Shown here: piece after piece, positions 1-8,818 of the stretch
How the letters are laid out: every line of letters starts with the position of its first letter
Position numbering within the stretch: the stretch's first letter is position 1
Origin: Paenibacillus sp. 1781tsa1
GTDB taxonomy: Bacteria; Bacillota; Bacilli; Paenibacillales; Paenibacillaceae
Reading direction: 5' to 3'
Assembly: GCF_024159265.1 (NCBI RefSeq)
Contig: NZ_JAMYWY010000001.1
Location: 4,340,001-4,404,000 of the forward strand
Length of the DNA stretch: 64,000 nt
Made by a program: the position numbers and the translations under genes
The notes under the pieces: model-generated
The model's database searches: none
What the model was told of the DNA's origin: nothing
The model's input: only the letters and a program-made list of their open reading frames with translations

Positions 1-1291
1 TATGAAAATAATCGCGTATAATGCCATCTTCAAGATAGTTGGCGATCGACACCATAATCATTCCTTGATCCAGTGCCAGATAAGCTTTCGTAATTTCTCC
101 TGTTTCAACATTGACTGAGTCATAGAGACCATATTTACCGACCATTTTGAATTTCTTTAAAGCTTTAATGTTCTTTCGAACAGCTTCAGGGGCATAATCC
201 AGGGCGAGGAATGTTGCGTGTGCTGTAACCGTTGCTCCATCTTTATAACCTGAGGTCCCTAACGGCGTTGCTGCAAACTCACTGTAACCTGTCGGAGTTG
301 CAGAAGGTGAAAAGCCCCATGCGGCATACCCTTTTTCTTTGGCATATTCGATTTGCAATTCAACATGACGCTGATTGTTCAAGCCCAAAGCTTGAGTACC
401 CAGTTCTTGTTCCTTTATGACCATACCGGGCATAAGAGCTTCAAACATACTGCCTCCCCAGCTTGGCACGAACTTTTTATCCTTGTATACATAACTTCCT
501 TCAAACACATCCACTCCATCGTACTTAACGGATTTGCCTTGAGGAATCTGAGCTTGCCAATCCCATTCTTGAGGTAATGTGCGATACATCTTCCACCAAT
601 GCTCTTGGGGAACGTCACCTTTCCCAATGGCAATATAGCTGCCTACACGTGGTTCCGTGTAAAACATTCCATAATGGTGATCCGTCAGTGCGCCTTTAGC
701 CACATCATAGCCTCCGCGGAATTGGCCGACTTCAGGATCATATAACGGAGTATAATTCATATTTGTAACCAACTTGCTTGTTTTCCCATGAAGTTCTTCA
801 TAGGCTTGCCCAACAACAATTAAACCAGCGGATAACCAGCCATTATCGACTTGAGAAATAAATTGTCCCCAATCTTTCTTCACTGAACCGTCATCTGTGT
901 TATACCAGTTATAAAATAGGCCGTTCCACTTTTCTAACTTTTCGAGGGAATTGATAGTCGTTTGCAGACGATGTACAGCTTCTTTCTTTGAAATAATGCC
1001 TAATTGTTGCGCTGAAACGGTGCTCATCATATACATGGCAATGTTCGTGGGCGAGGTACGTTTAGCTTCTTCTGTCCCGTTTTCAGTGAGCCGAACTTCA
1101 TCGTAAGTCAAGCCAGTGTTCTGATCCGTATAGTCCTCAAAATACAAATAGGTCTTATATGCAATCGCTTTCAACTCTGCTCGAAATCCAATTAAATTGT
1201 TTGAGTCACCTGCTGAGGCCATAGGAGTTAAAGCTAAATTAGTGAGCAGACAAAAAGTTAAAATGAAGCTGAATATTTTTGCTTTTTTCAT
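1..1291 (-). CDS. Secreted GH144/glycoamylase-like glucanase (3' end cut by window edge)
   Basis: Open from the window edge to an ATG at 1291, preceded by an AAGGGAG ribosome site. About 430 residues are visible. The N-terminus is a signal peptide: Lys-rich start, hydrophobic stretch, then a PMASAG cleavage region at residues 20-26. Segments such as WGGSMFEALMPG, RGGYDVAKGALTDHHYG and GYKDGATVTAHATFLAL fit the glycoamylase-like domain PF10091 (COG5368), now largely in GH144, whose characterised members are beta-1,2-glucanases. The substrate here is an inference. Two LacI-type palindromes lie upstream, so sugar-responsive repression is likely. Only the last few residues should be missing, judging by the family length. 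Confidence 0.8.
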   Translation of the reverse strand, partial: MKKAKIFSFILTFCLLTNLALTPMASAGDSNNLIGFRAELKAIAYKTYLYFEDYTDQNTGLTYDEVRLTENGTEEAKRTSPTNIAMYMMSTVSAQQLGIISKKEAVHRLQTTINSLEKLEKWNGLFYNWYNTDDGSVKKDWGQFISQVDNGWLSAGLIVVGQAYEELHGKTSKLVTNMNYTPLYDPEVGQFRGGYDVAKGALTDHHYGMFYTEPRVGSYIAIGKGDVPQEHWWKMYRTLPQEWDWQAQIPQGKSVKYDGVDVFEGSYVYKDKKFVPSWGGSMFEALMPGMVIKEQELGTQALGLNNQRHVELQIEYAKEKGYAAWGFSPSATPTGYSEFAATPLGTSGYKDGATVTAHATFLALDYAPEAVRKNIKALKKFKMVGKYGLYDSVNVETGEITKAYLALDQGMIMVSIANYLEDGIIRDYFH

Positions 1292-1314
1292 GATGTTCTC
1301 CCTTCAAATGGATT

Positions 1315-1326
1315 CGAAACGTTTCG
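1315..1326. promoter_or_regulatory. LacI/CcpA-family operator, proximal
   Basis: Perfect 12-base palindrome CGAAACGTTTCG between the candidate promoter and the start codon of the glucanase gene. The central CG with flanking AAAC/GTTT is typical of LacI-family repressor operators, and it also resembles a cre site. A regulator bound here would cover the transcription start. Confidence 0.65.
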
Positions 1327-1336
1327 TGTATATGTT

Positions 1337-1364
1337 ATCATAAATTTCCCATTTCCGTAAACAA
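1337..1364 (-). promoter_or_regulatory. Candidate sigma-A promoter of the GH144-like gene
   Basis: On the minus strand a TTGTTT (1359-1364) and a TATGAT (1337-1342) are separated by 16 bases. The palindromic operator at 1315-1326 starts just downstream, at about the transcription start. The -35 is poor, so this is a moderate call. Confidence 0.4.
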
Positions 1365-1421
1365 GAAAATAAAACGCTTACAAATACTGATTATCATAAA
1401 GATGATTTATAAATTTTAATT

Positions 1422-1433
1422 CGAAACGTTTCA
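1422..1433. promoter_or_regulatory. LacI/CcpA-family operator, distal
   Basis: Second copy of the same site (GAAACGTTTC core at 1423-1432), with AATT/CATT flanks. Its centre is 107 bases from the proximal copy, about ten helical turns, which would suit a repression loop. Confidence 0.6.
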
Positions 1434-1581
1434 TTAAATATGCCATTTGCATTTTCATTGGAACTGAGTTGCTCTGGTTCAGGATGGGGATGGGTGAGAT
1501 AATATCAAAGCTGCATACATGGTATTTGTCGCCACGGTTTTTCATATGATATTTCTCCTATATTAGAATGTTCATATTAGT

Positions 1582-1617
1582 AAAAACCTCTTCCGCATGT
1601 TAATTAGGAAAGAGGTT
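1582..1617 (-). terminator. Rho-independent terminator of the ankyrin-repeat gene
   Basis: Inverted repeat with arms AACCTCTTCC and GGAAAGAGGTT (one bulge). Read on the minus strand it is followed by a run of five T. It lies just after the stop codon of the ankyrin-repeat gene. Confidence 0.7.
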
Positions 1618-1642
1618 AATAGAATTTCCGTATACAATCCAT

Positions 1643-2710
1643 CTAATTCAGGGTACCTTCTAAAAGTGCAACAGGATCCGCCATGAATTCTTCAAATGTA
1701 CCTATCGTTCCGTGTTCTTGATGTTCAATGTCTGCATATCCAATCATTTTTTCACTCGGATTCCAGACAATCAGGATATGTGAGTATTGATCGATGTTCG
1801 AGGAAATACGTAGCAGCTTCTGTCTGCCCATTTTCATCTCCACGGTATCGATTAAATGAAAGAATTCTATATACCGGATACCTAATTCATTATCTGGCAA
1901 GTCCATTCTTCTCTTACTGCTAGTTAGAAAATCAATAAGTTGCTGTGGGAGTTTATAAGACTTTAAAGCATGCAATTTGTTGCTCATATCATGAAAATCT
2001 TGAGGTTCATGCCCCTTTAGATATTCAGCCATTTCTTCATTTTTCTGACTGACTGCAATCGTGTACGCCCGCTCTCCATCCTTCTCCTGAATGGTCACAT
2101 CTGCTCCCTGGTCCACCAGATATCGAACCATCTTCATGTTATTAAGTCGTGCAGCTACCGTGAGAGGGGTGGCCTTGTACGGATATACCATGTCCGGTTC
2201 ATTGTAATTGACGTCCACTCCTTGATCCAGCAAGTACTGGACTGTTTTCATATCGTGATCAGCTACCGCTTTGCGTAACGTTTTGCCTCCATATTTACGA
2301 ATATCCAACCCCAGTTCATTCAGCACGGTTATATTCTTTTTGTTACCATAGTAGGCTTCATCATATGCACTGGATTTGACCCGATTAAGGCCATTTAACT
2401 TGGCTCCTTGCTGGTACAGGTATCGCACCATTTCTTCTCCACAATATCTAACCGCCTTCAGGATTGCCGGATTATTTTTGACATTCAGATTAACTCCATG
2501 CTCTACCAACAATTTAATTACTTCCAGTTGATTGCAGATTAAGGCAAGGTCGAGCGGCGTTAATGCTATGTATTTACTGAGCGTAATCTCTTCCTCAAGA
2601 TCCATGCCCTGCTTAACGAATTGCTCTACAGCACCGGTATCTCCCTCATATATTGCCCTGGCATGATCAGGAAGCGTTTCGAACGATCCTTGATTTCCGA
2701 TCTGGAACAA
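1643..2710 (-). CDS. Ankyrin-repeat protein with SUKH-like C-terminal domain
   Basis: 355 residues starting at a TTG with GGGGGA eight to nine bases upstream. Five to six ankyrin repeats run from about residue 20 to 235; TPLDLALICNQLEVIKLLVE and TPLTVAARLNNMKMVRYLVD are the clearest, each followed by the hairpin GADV/GVNL type. The last ~110 residues (IEFFHLIDTVEM, then HILIVWNP, then GTFEEFMADP) resemble a divergent SMI1/KNR4 (SUKH) fold, as used by immunity proteins of polymorphic toxins. No toxin gene is adjacent. Ankyrin domains bind other proteins, so a cytoplasmic binding or immunity role is inferred. The SUKH call is tentative. Confidence 0.75.
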   Translation of the reverse strand: MFQIGNQGSFETLPDHARAIYEGDTGAVEQFVKQGMDLEEEITLSKYIALTPLDLALICNQLEVIKLLVEHGVNLNVKNNPAILKAVRYCGEEMVRYLYQQGAKLNGLNRVKSSAYDEAYYGNKKNITVLNELGLDIRKYGGKTLRKAVADHDMKTVQYLLDQGVDVNYNEPDMVYPYKATPLTVAARLNNMKMVRYLVDQGADVTIQEKDGERAYTIAVSQKNEEMAEYLKGHEPQDFHDMSNKLHALKSYKLPQQLIDFLTSSKRRMDLPDNELGIRYIEFFHLIDTVEMKMGRQKLLRISSNIDQYSHILIVWNPSEKMIGYADIEHQEHGTIGTFEEFMADPVALLEGTLN

Positions 2711-2777
2711 GTAAGATTCCCCCTATCACTTTTTACTAACCTCTTCTATATAATCACATGTTGTAGAAATCAAAATA

Positions 2778-3047
2778 TTAGCTTGAGCATCCACACTCAA
2801 TCATAATCAACGTCCCAATCTTGAAACCACTCGCAAAAACCTCTTTTGAATGTATAGAGTGAACTTGATCCATCATATCAAACAATTCCTCCAGTTGTTT
2901 AAAGTCATCCTCCGAGAGCTTTTTCTGAAATTTTTCGATAGTAGCTGTAATCTCCTTATTAATAGATCGATACTCCGAATCTTTAGGTACAATATTCTCC
3001 TCTGGTCTCAGGTTACCGTAATACAATTCTTCTATTATATTTCCCAC
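2778..3047 (-). CDS. DUF6809-like small protein
   Basis: 89 residues, ATG preceded by AAAGGGG. The pattern of an N-terminal IIEELYYGNLRPEE, a central EITATIEKFQKKLSEDDFKQLEEL helix and a C-terminal ASGFKIGTLIMIE matches a small Firmicutes family I recall as DUF6809, which has no known function. It is cytoplasmic and mostly helical by composition. It lies 67 bases upstream of the ankyrin/SUKH gene on the same strand, so the two may be co-transcribed. Confidence 0.6.
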   Translation of the reverse strand: MGNIIEELYYGNLRPEENIVPKDSEYRSINKEITATIEKFQKKLSEDDFKQLEELFDMMDQVHSIHSKEVFASGFKIGTLIMIECGCSS

Positions 3048-3298
3048 ATCACAGCCCCTTTCTCTTATACATGTCTAGTACTCTTTTCATGACAATTATA
3101 TAAGATTGACAGACAATGCTGGAGATTTATGCAATATTCGCATGGCTTTCTTATCGCTTACATCGAAAATCGCATTTACATGCTTGCTTTGACATAATAA
3201 TGTAGTGCTTGTTGAGCCCTACATCGGGAGTATGCTAAGATAATGGACAACTATTTCTACAAAATCTTATAACAAATCAACCGTACAGAAAGGACACT

Positions 3299-4279
3299 AT
3301 GAATCCTTCATCACTGTCATCCAAGTTACAACATATCATTCCACCGCTGGATCTGCGAAGCTGCCTCATTAGCGTACGCGGTGAGCTTATGTACGAACAC
3401 TACCGCAACCAAGAGGCTGCGACAGATATTGCAAAAATCAATTCATGTACCAAGAGTGTGCTGTCCGCACTCATCTGTATAGCGATGGATAAAGGCTTGT
3501 TGCCAGAGGCATCAGCCCCAATCTCTACCTTTTTCCCACAGTTGATATCCGATCCTGACCCGCGTAAACCAGCAATCACACTGGAACAACTGCTCACCAT
3601 GACAGCTGGATTCAACTGGGATGAGTTTGGCGGGCAGAATTCATTTCCTCGCATGACCCGCACCGATCATTGGGTGGATTTTGCGTTGGAACAACGGTTA
3701 AGTCATGTACCAGGTACACATATGGAGTACAACTCAGGAGTATCACAGATCCTATCCGCCATTCTGATGCAAAATGCAGGTATGAACGTAGCCGCGTTCG
3801 CAGAACGTTATCTCTTTGACCCGCTAGGAATTAAGGATTATGAATGGGAAAGCGACCCTCAAGGTGTACACACCGGCGGATTCGGACTTAAGATGTTACC
3901 CGTAGATCTGCTAAAATTCGGTCAGCTGTTCTTACAGCAAGGAATGTGGGAAGGGGAGTCTCTCATTTCCAGTCATCTCGTCACCCGTTCAACGCAGCCA
4001 TTCATTACAGTCAGCCCACCTAATTACGGCAGTTATGCTTGGCATTGGTGGGTCGATATCTATCCGAATGAAAGGTCTGTTGCCGAAGATATTGCTGCTG
4101 AAAACGACAGACCCAACCTCCATTATTATTACGCGCGAGGATTTGGTGGTCAGTATGTATATATTGTCCCTGAGTTGGAACTTGTTACGGTGTTAACCAA
4201 TGACAAACGAAAGAAAGAGAAACCTCCACTGGATGTTTTCCCTCGATTAATAGCTCCTGAGCTGTGGAAAATGTTATAA
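3299..4279 (+). CDS. Serine hydrolase, beta-lactamase/DD-peptidase (class C) fold
   Basis: 326 residues. The catalytic Ser-x-x-Lys is S49-C-T-K52, in the usual place near the N-terminus; the second motif is Y144-N-S in EYNSG; a FGG near residue 282 may stand in for the KTG/HxG triad. No signal peptide is visible, so it is probably cytoplasmic, as in many Bacillus esterase-like members of this family. The substrate is unknown (ester, beta-lactam or D-amino peptide). It is convergent with another, unrelated serine hydrolase of the same superfamily at 4377-5399. Confidence 0.8.
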   Translation: MNPSSLSSKLQHIIPPLDLRSCLISVRGELMYEHYRNQEAATDIAKINSCTKSVLSALICIAMDKGLLPEASAPISTFFPQLISDPDPRKPAITLEQLLTMTAGFNWDEFGGQNSFPRMTRTDHWVDFALEQRLSHVPGTHMEYNSGVSQILSAILMQNAGMNVAAFAERYLFDPLGIKDYEWESDPQGVHTGGFGLKMLPVDLLKFGQLFLQQGMWEGESLISSHLVTRSTQPFITVSPPNYGSYAWHWWVDIYPNERSVAEDIAAENDRPNLHYYYARGFGGQYVYIVPELELVTVLTNDKRKKEKPPLDVFPRLIAPELWKML

Positions 4280-4325
4280 ATGCAGGCCGCTCTTTTATGT
4301 TGTTCGACCAATGGTTAGACCAATG

Positions 4326-4371
4326 AACCCTCAACCTGTTGTAGGATAACTAATCCATAAGCTGAGGGTTT
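4326..4371 (+). terminator. Inverted repeat between convergent hydrolase genes
   Basis: Arms AACCCTCA and TGAGGGTT separated by a long loop of about 29 bases and followed by TTTATT. It probably terminates the plus-strand hydrolase gene. The large loop makes the call moderate. Confidence 0.5.
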
Positions 4372-4376
4372 ATTCG

Positions 4377-5399
4377 TTATGCTAATGCTTCTTCGATGGC
4401 AACCGTGATTGGATACGGACCAGACTCTTGATTCGAGAGCGCAACCAGTTGCAGATCATAGTCTGGATACACGGAAGACATGAACGACACCCCTGGATCA
4501 AACCCCATGACATGAAATTTGAAAATCCCTTCCCCCTTGCGGTCAATCCAGATACCCTGCCCATAGTACTCTTCATCCTCTTGATGGACTTGTGGAGTTA
4601 ATAACTGACGTGTTGTCTCTGCATTCAACAATTGGTGACCCAGCAAAGCCTCCCAGAATCGAATCATGTCTGGTGCCGTAACATAGGCCCCGCCATCTGA
4701 TCCACCTTTGACTGGGATGGAGAATATATTGGTGTTCCAGGAGCCATCTTCATGATCGATATACCCTAAAGCCGTGTTACGCGGAAGCTGATCTGTTACG
4801 AAATAACCGGAGTCCTTCATGCCAATCCTTTTGAAAATGTGCTCTTCCACATAATCTGTAAACGACAGTCCTGAATGCTGTTCCACGATAAGCCCCAGCA
4901 CTATGAAACCCGCATTGTTGTAGTGAAAACGTTCACCCGGAGACGACTTCATCGGCAACTGCTGAAACATGGGCAGAAAGTCACTTAATCGCCGCATCGC
5001 GTAGACGGGTCTGTCTTTCCACAATTCTGAAAAATCCTCCATCACTTCTTCATCGAAATAATCTGGAATACCTGACGTGTGTGTTAACAACTGCTGGATA
5101 GTGATCCCTTCGTCCCACAGTGGAAACTTCACATCCAACACATCCGTAAGCTTGGAATCAGCAGATAACTTACCGGCTTCAATTAGTTGGCATATACTCA
5201 CTGCCGTGAAGATCTTACATCCTGATGCAATTCCAAAGCGTGTGTCCACCTGATTCGCAAGCTCTTCACTGCGATTCGCATAACCACGTTTCATATTCAA
5301 AAGGGTTTTCCCGCCTTGTTGGAGTAATACAACACCCGAAAAATTAACGCGTTCCATAACTTCTTCTACTTTTGTTGTCAGCACTAATACATTTAACAT
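4377..5399 (-). CDS. Serine hydrolase, beta-lactamase family
   Basis: Class-C type serine hydrolase. The nucleophile motif is Ser-Gly-Cys-Lys in FGIASGCKIFTA, the second motif is YNN in FHYNNAGFIVLG, and there is a conserved LLTHTSGIPDYF stretch. I place the start at the ATG at 5399, which has AGGTG about nine bases upstream; a GTG at 5411 would add four residues but has no ribosome site. There is no signal peptide, so it is probably cytoplasmic. The substrate is unknown. Confidence 0.8.
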   Translation of the reverse strand: MLNVLVLTTKVEEVMERVNFSGVVLLQQGGKTLLNMKRGYANRSEELANQVDTRFGIASGCKIFTAVSICQLIEAGKLSADSKLTDVLDVKFPLWDEGITIQQLLTHTSGIPDYFDEEVMEDFSELWKDRPVYAMRRLSDFLPMFQQLPMKSSPGERFHYNNAGFIVLGLIVEQHSGLSFTDYVEEHIFKRIGMKDSGYFVTDQLPRNTALGYIDHEDGSWNTNIFSIPVKGGSDGGAYVTAPDMIRFWEALLGHQLLNAETTRQLLTPQVHQEDEEYYGQGIWIDRKGEGIFKFHVMGFDPGVSFMSSVYPDYDLQLVALSNQESGPYPITVAIEEALA

Positions 5400-5485
5400 T
5401 TTGTTGTTCACCTACTTGTCTATGTATTCATTACATTCTCATTCTTAATTCTTCGTCATATCCAGCATACCTGCCAAATTCCCAC

Positions 5486-5531
5486 AAAAAAGAAGGGCTA
5501 CTCCCTTATAAAAGGAAATAACCCTTCTTTC
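5486..5531 (-). terminator. Terminator of the tetR-type gene
   Basis: Nine-base stem AAAGAAGGG/CCCTTCTTT with an inner CTCCCTTATAAAAGGAAAT loop. On the minus strand it ends in six T. It lies just after the TetR-family gene. Confidence 0.8.
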
Positions 5532-5544
5532 ATACAAGATAAGA

Positions 5545-6138
5545 CTAAGTTAAACACAGCATGCTCAAATGTTGTTCAATCACTTGTTCCACTCGGTTTA
5601 CTGTAAGTCTATCAGGCTGCATTAACATATGAATGGCGAGTCCATCCACAAGAGCATATAACTTCTCTATCTCCATCTCGACATCCAGATCAGGAGGTGT
5701 CATGCCTTGGCTCTGCAACTCCTGTATTACCCACTGAACAGATCGATACATCCCCTGATGCATCTCGTCACTTAACTTTTTTAATTCGGGGTACACCAAT
5801 AATTTAGCTGTAAACGAAAACCAGACCTCCATTTCCATCATTCTATCTTCGTCCAAGGGGAGAAATTGCAAGAGCAGATTCTTCATATCCTGCAGGACAG
5901 ATCCGCTCATCTGTAACGCCTCCACCCTTTTCTGTACCCTTTCTGCAAAAAGATTCATGCAAAAGGTGAACAATTCGGCCTGTGTGGCAAAATAATGACG
6001 CATGGAACCTACAGATAGTCCTGCTTCCTTTGCTATATTCCGAACTGTAGCATGCTCCAGTCCATGCTCTTGAATGACCCGGATTGCTGCATCAGCAACG
6101 ATTTTCCTCTGAGCTTCATGATCTACGATTTTTGGCAT
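5545..6138 (-). CDS. TetR-family transcriptional repressor
   Basis: About 197 residues from the ATG at 6138 (MPKIVDHEAQRK); a GTG at 6153 is possible. The N-terminal helix-turn-helix is clear: TVRNIAKEAGLSVGSMRHYF, with the Tyr-Phe that ends TetR recognition helices. The C-terminal ligand and dimerisation domain resembles the BetI/TetR_C_6-like type. It is divergent from the alpha/beta-hydrolase gene at 6248 with a 109-base gap containing a pair of near-identical direct repeats, so it most likely represses itself and that hydrolase. Confidence 0.88.
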   Translation of the reverse strand: MPKIVDHEAQRKIVADAAIRVIQEHGLEHATVRNIAKEAGLSVGSMRHYFATQAELFTFCMNLFAERVQKRVEALQMSGSVLQDMKNLLLQFLPLDEDRMMEMEVWFSFTAKLLVYPELKKLSDEMHQGMYRSVQWVIQELQSQGMTPPDLDVEMEIEKLYALVDGLAIHMLMQPDRLTVNRVEQVIEQHLSMLCLT

Positions 6139-6170
6139 GACAACATTATACACCAGACTTCTATTTTAGT

Positions 6171-6209
6171 AATACACTGTGCTATAATATATTTTAATAC
6201 ATTGTACTA
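6171..6209. promoter_or_regulatory. Candidate TetR operator region with direct repeats
   Basis: AATACACTGTGCTA (6171-6184) and AATACATTGTACTA (6196-6209) match at 12 of 14 positions, with starts 25 bases apart. A TATAAT at 6183-6188 is a good -10 for the hydrolase gene and overlaps the first copy. Location between the divergent genes supports an operator role, but binding is inferred. Confidence 0.5.
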
Positions 6210-6247
6210 AATAAAAAAGCAGCTGTAGGAGAGGAATTCTTAAGATC

Positions 6248-7261
6248 ATGCTTACAACTATTCCAACCAAAAAACGAAAAAGATTCAGAATTTTCATTAT
6301 CATGGTGAAGCTGCTCTGCACAGTGCTACTACTAATTGGTGCAGCATTCCTCTATGAGTGGTTTGCTTCGTCACAGGCCAAAAAGGATTTTCCACCTCCG
6401 GGTACGTTAGTTCAAGTCGGCGGTTACCAACTGCACATTCATAAACAAGGCAATGGCTCGCCGACCATACTTATGGAGGCTGGAAGTGGTGAGACGAGTT
6501 TGTCGTGGAGAGACATTCCTGCGGAACTAGCTAAACATGCAACGGTGGTCACATATGATCGCGCAGGGTATGCCTGGAGTGAATCTGCTCCTACAGAACG
6601 TACAGGTGCGAATATCGTCAAAGAGTTACATGCAGCTCTGGAGAAGGAGAATATCAAGGGACCTTACGTTATGGTAGGTCATTCCCTTGGTGGTATGTAT
6701 GCCAGACTCTTTGCACAGACCTATACAAGTGAGGTTCAGAGCCTAGTCCTCATTGATGCGAGACCTGAGGATGATGAACAGAATACTAAGGCTTTGTTGG
6801 AACAGGCTCAGTTTCAGGGAAACCCGTCTGCCTCCTTCCTATCCTTACTGAAGTTATCCGGCGCTTTCAGATTATTTCCAGATTTTTTGCTTGATGGTCT
6901 GGTTGCCAAGCAAGATCGAGATACCTTTGTTAATGTGATTGCTACCCCCTCCTTTTTTCATGCCAAAGAAGAAGAAGCCTTACTCGCCCATTTAACAGAA
7001 GATGCCATTCGTGGCCAAAATCTTGGATCAATGCCTGTGCGTATCATTGCACGCGGACGTACTCAAGACTATGCTCAAGCAGGGATTTCAGTTGAACTGG
7101 GGCAGAAGCTCGAATCCATATGGCAATCGGGGCAGCGTAACATGTTGAATATATCGAAGGATAGTCAGCTCATCGTGGCAACACGCAGTGGTCATATGGT
7201 TATCCACGATGAACCCGAACTGGTTGTGAAAACAATCCTTGAGTTAATCTCTGATAAGTAG
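6248..7261 (+). CDS. Membrane-anchored alpha/beta hydrolase
   Basis: 337 residues. A Lys/Arg-rich start and one hydrophobic helix (about residues 15-38) anchor it, leaving the catalytic domain outside. The nucleophile elbow is GHSLGG in VMVGHSLGGMYARLF, the acidic region is LIDARPEDD, and the catalytic His is in RSGHMVIHDEP near the C-terminus. A GGAGAGG ribosome site lies 13 bases before the ATG, somewhat far. It is divergent from the TetR gene, which probably controls it. The substrate is unknown; lipids, esters or a small xenobiotic are possible. Confidence 0.85.
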   Translation: MLTTIPTKKRKRFRIFIIMVKLLCTVLLLIGAAFLYEWFASSQAKKDFPPPGTLVQVGGYQLHIHKQGNGSPTILMEAGSGETSLSWRDIPAELAKHATVVTYDRAGYAWSESAPTERTGANIVKELHAALEKENIKGPYVMVGHSLGGMYARLFAQTYTSEVQSLVLIDARPEDDEQNTKALLEQAQFQGNPSASFLSLLKLSGAFRLFPDFLLDGLVAKQDRDTFVNVIATPSFFHAKEEEALLAHLTEDAIRGQNLGSMPVRIIARGRTQDYAQAGISVELGQKLESIWQSGQRNMLNISKDSQLIVATRSGHMVIHDEPELVVKTILELISDK

Positions 7262-7300
7262 AGGTGTTTTTTTTCAGCAGATCCAGGGCTCGTTATAATG

Positions 7301-7349
7301 TTAAAGGCTGTTCCAATAGCCATGTGTATGACTTGGAACAGCCCTTTAA
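7301..7349. terminator. Bidirectional terminator-like hairpin
   Basis: Arms TTAAAGGCTGTTCCAA and TTGGAACAGCCCTTTAA, 15-16 bases with one bulge. It sits between the convergent hydrolase and DUF1361 genes. Confidence 0.7.
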
Positions 7350-7400
7350 ACAATATACATTAAGATTAGATCGAATGAGTTCGGCCTTAAAAAACATACG

Positions 7401-8129
7401 TTAGCGTAACGCTTGCAGGTCCGACCCGGGACTTCCTGTACTCTTCTTCGTTTCACGGGGAGACCTCGTATTGATCAGATAATACAATGTGGCATAGATT
7501 GTAGTGATAAACGCGCCAAAAAACAGGCAAAACGCCAGAGACGGGCGGCTTACACTTTCGTGCATCAGCTCAATCAGCGTCTCGCGATTCGTCAGTGCAT
7601 CCCAGCTATTCAGTCGATATACACGTCCAAGTAATACCCCGTAACTTCCCAAAGCACAACCTGCCAGTACAAAGATCCAGGATGCCCAGCGTCCAATTCG
7701 GTGATAGATCACTTCCTGAAGCTGATACATCGACAGGAAGCCAAGCAGGAGTCCAGTCCAGACAAACATTAATACAACACTCAAGTCGTACCAGTATGTG
7801 TAGTCCACTCCGTTCCCACCATAATACCGGGAACTTCTTGCTGTCAGATGAACCAAATCCGTAACAATGTAAGAAGAGTTCGGGAAAAATAACAACCACA
7901 GCAACCCACTTCCCACTGCAAGCCATGCGGACCCTTTCCATTTCACATCAGATAGCAGATAGGATGCATATGAAAACATAAAAGGAATCCAGCCCAAAAA
8001 CAGATTCCAGATCAGGAAGCGGAAATAACGCTGATCCAGCCAATCAGCGGCTACATAGTACAAGCCAAGCGTTACTGCTGTGACCACACAAAGGAAAATA
8101 AATATGCGAATATAATTCAGTTTTCTCAA
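7401..8129 (-). CDS. DUF1361 integral membrane protein
   Basis: About 242 residues with seven or so hydrophobic helices. FFPNSSYIVTDLVHL in the middle and the RFLIWNLFLGWIPFMFSY region are hallmarks of DUF1361. I prefer the TTG at 8129 because GTGAGG lies eight bases upstream; a GTG at 8144 would overlap that site. The function of the family is unknown. It follows the 8160-8696 gene on the same strand, a probable two-gene unit. Confidence 0.8.
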   Translation of the reverse strand: MRKLNYIRIFIFLCVVTAVTLGLYYVAADWLDQRYFRFLIWNLFLGWIPFMFSYASYLLSDVKWKGSAWLAVGSGLLWLLFFPNSSYIVTDLVHLTARSSRYYGGNGVDYTYWYDLSVVLMFVWTGLLLGFLSMYQLQEVIYHRIGRWASWIFVLAGCALGSYGVLLGRVYRLNSWDALTNRETLIELMHESVSRPSLAFCLFFGAFITTIYATLYYLINTRSPRETKKSTGSPGSDLQALR

Positions 8130-8159
8130 TGATTCTGACCTCACTTGATAAAATTCAAA

Positions 8160-8696
8160 TTAATTTCGAAAATATCGGATGATTTCTTCCTTGTTCTTTT
8201 CAACACGCAAATTCAATCCACGTTTATCCTTTAATCCATACTGCTGTAATTCATGGCCTGGATCAAGCACCAACGGTTTAGTCGCCACATCGACCAGCAA
8301 ATCCATCGTCAATTGATAGGTTTCCCGTATCTTGTCCATTGGCAGAGAGGATTCATACCGTTTAATCAGCTCAATCAGACGTTCAGCATACACGAGACGA
8401 ACCATACTGTCCGCGCTCTTCATTTGTCTTGAAGCAAATGCTGTAATAGCCGTAATAATACTGGGTTCTGTCCGATGTTTGGCAATCAACGCAAGCTCAT
8501 CCACCGCATCCCAATTCATGATAGACAGCTCTGAACTTAATTGTTGAATCCGCTCCCCTATCCACTGTTCCTCTAACTCTTGGGGTACGTCCCGTCGCTT
8601 ATAGTCCGCATACACGCCTTCTCGATGCATCTGTACAGCGCTCCCGTAATGTCTGACAAAGACATCCTTGGCTACACTCCAATCGGTCTCCTCCAC
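8160..8696 (-). CDS. Unrecognised helical protein
   Basis: 178 residues from a GTG (VEETDWSVAKDVF). I do not recognise the family. It is charged, without membrane or signal segments, and appears all-helical, with SIITAITAFASRQMKSADSMVRLVYAERLIELIKRYE reading like paired amphipathic helices (segments shown only in outline). It lies 30 bases upstream of the DUF1361 gene on the same strand. Confidence 0.6.
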   Translation of the reverse strand: MEETDWSVAKDVFVRHYGSAVQMHREGVYADYKRRDVPQELEEQWIGERIQQLSSELSIMNWDAVDELALIAKHRTEPSIITAITAFASRQMKSADSMVRLVYAERLIELIKRYESSLPMDKIRETYQLTMDLLVDVATKPLVLDPGHELQQYGLKDKRGLNLRVEKNKEEIIRYFRN

Positions 8697-8818
8697 TTAA
8701 TCACCACCAAACCTGTCCTATTTGTTGCTTACGCTTTTTTCCGTACACATTACATAAATTTACTACTCTCCAAGCATACTAGAATCATACCATTTACCAA
8801 AGGAGAATCAAATTACCA

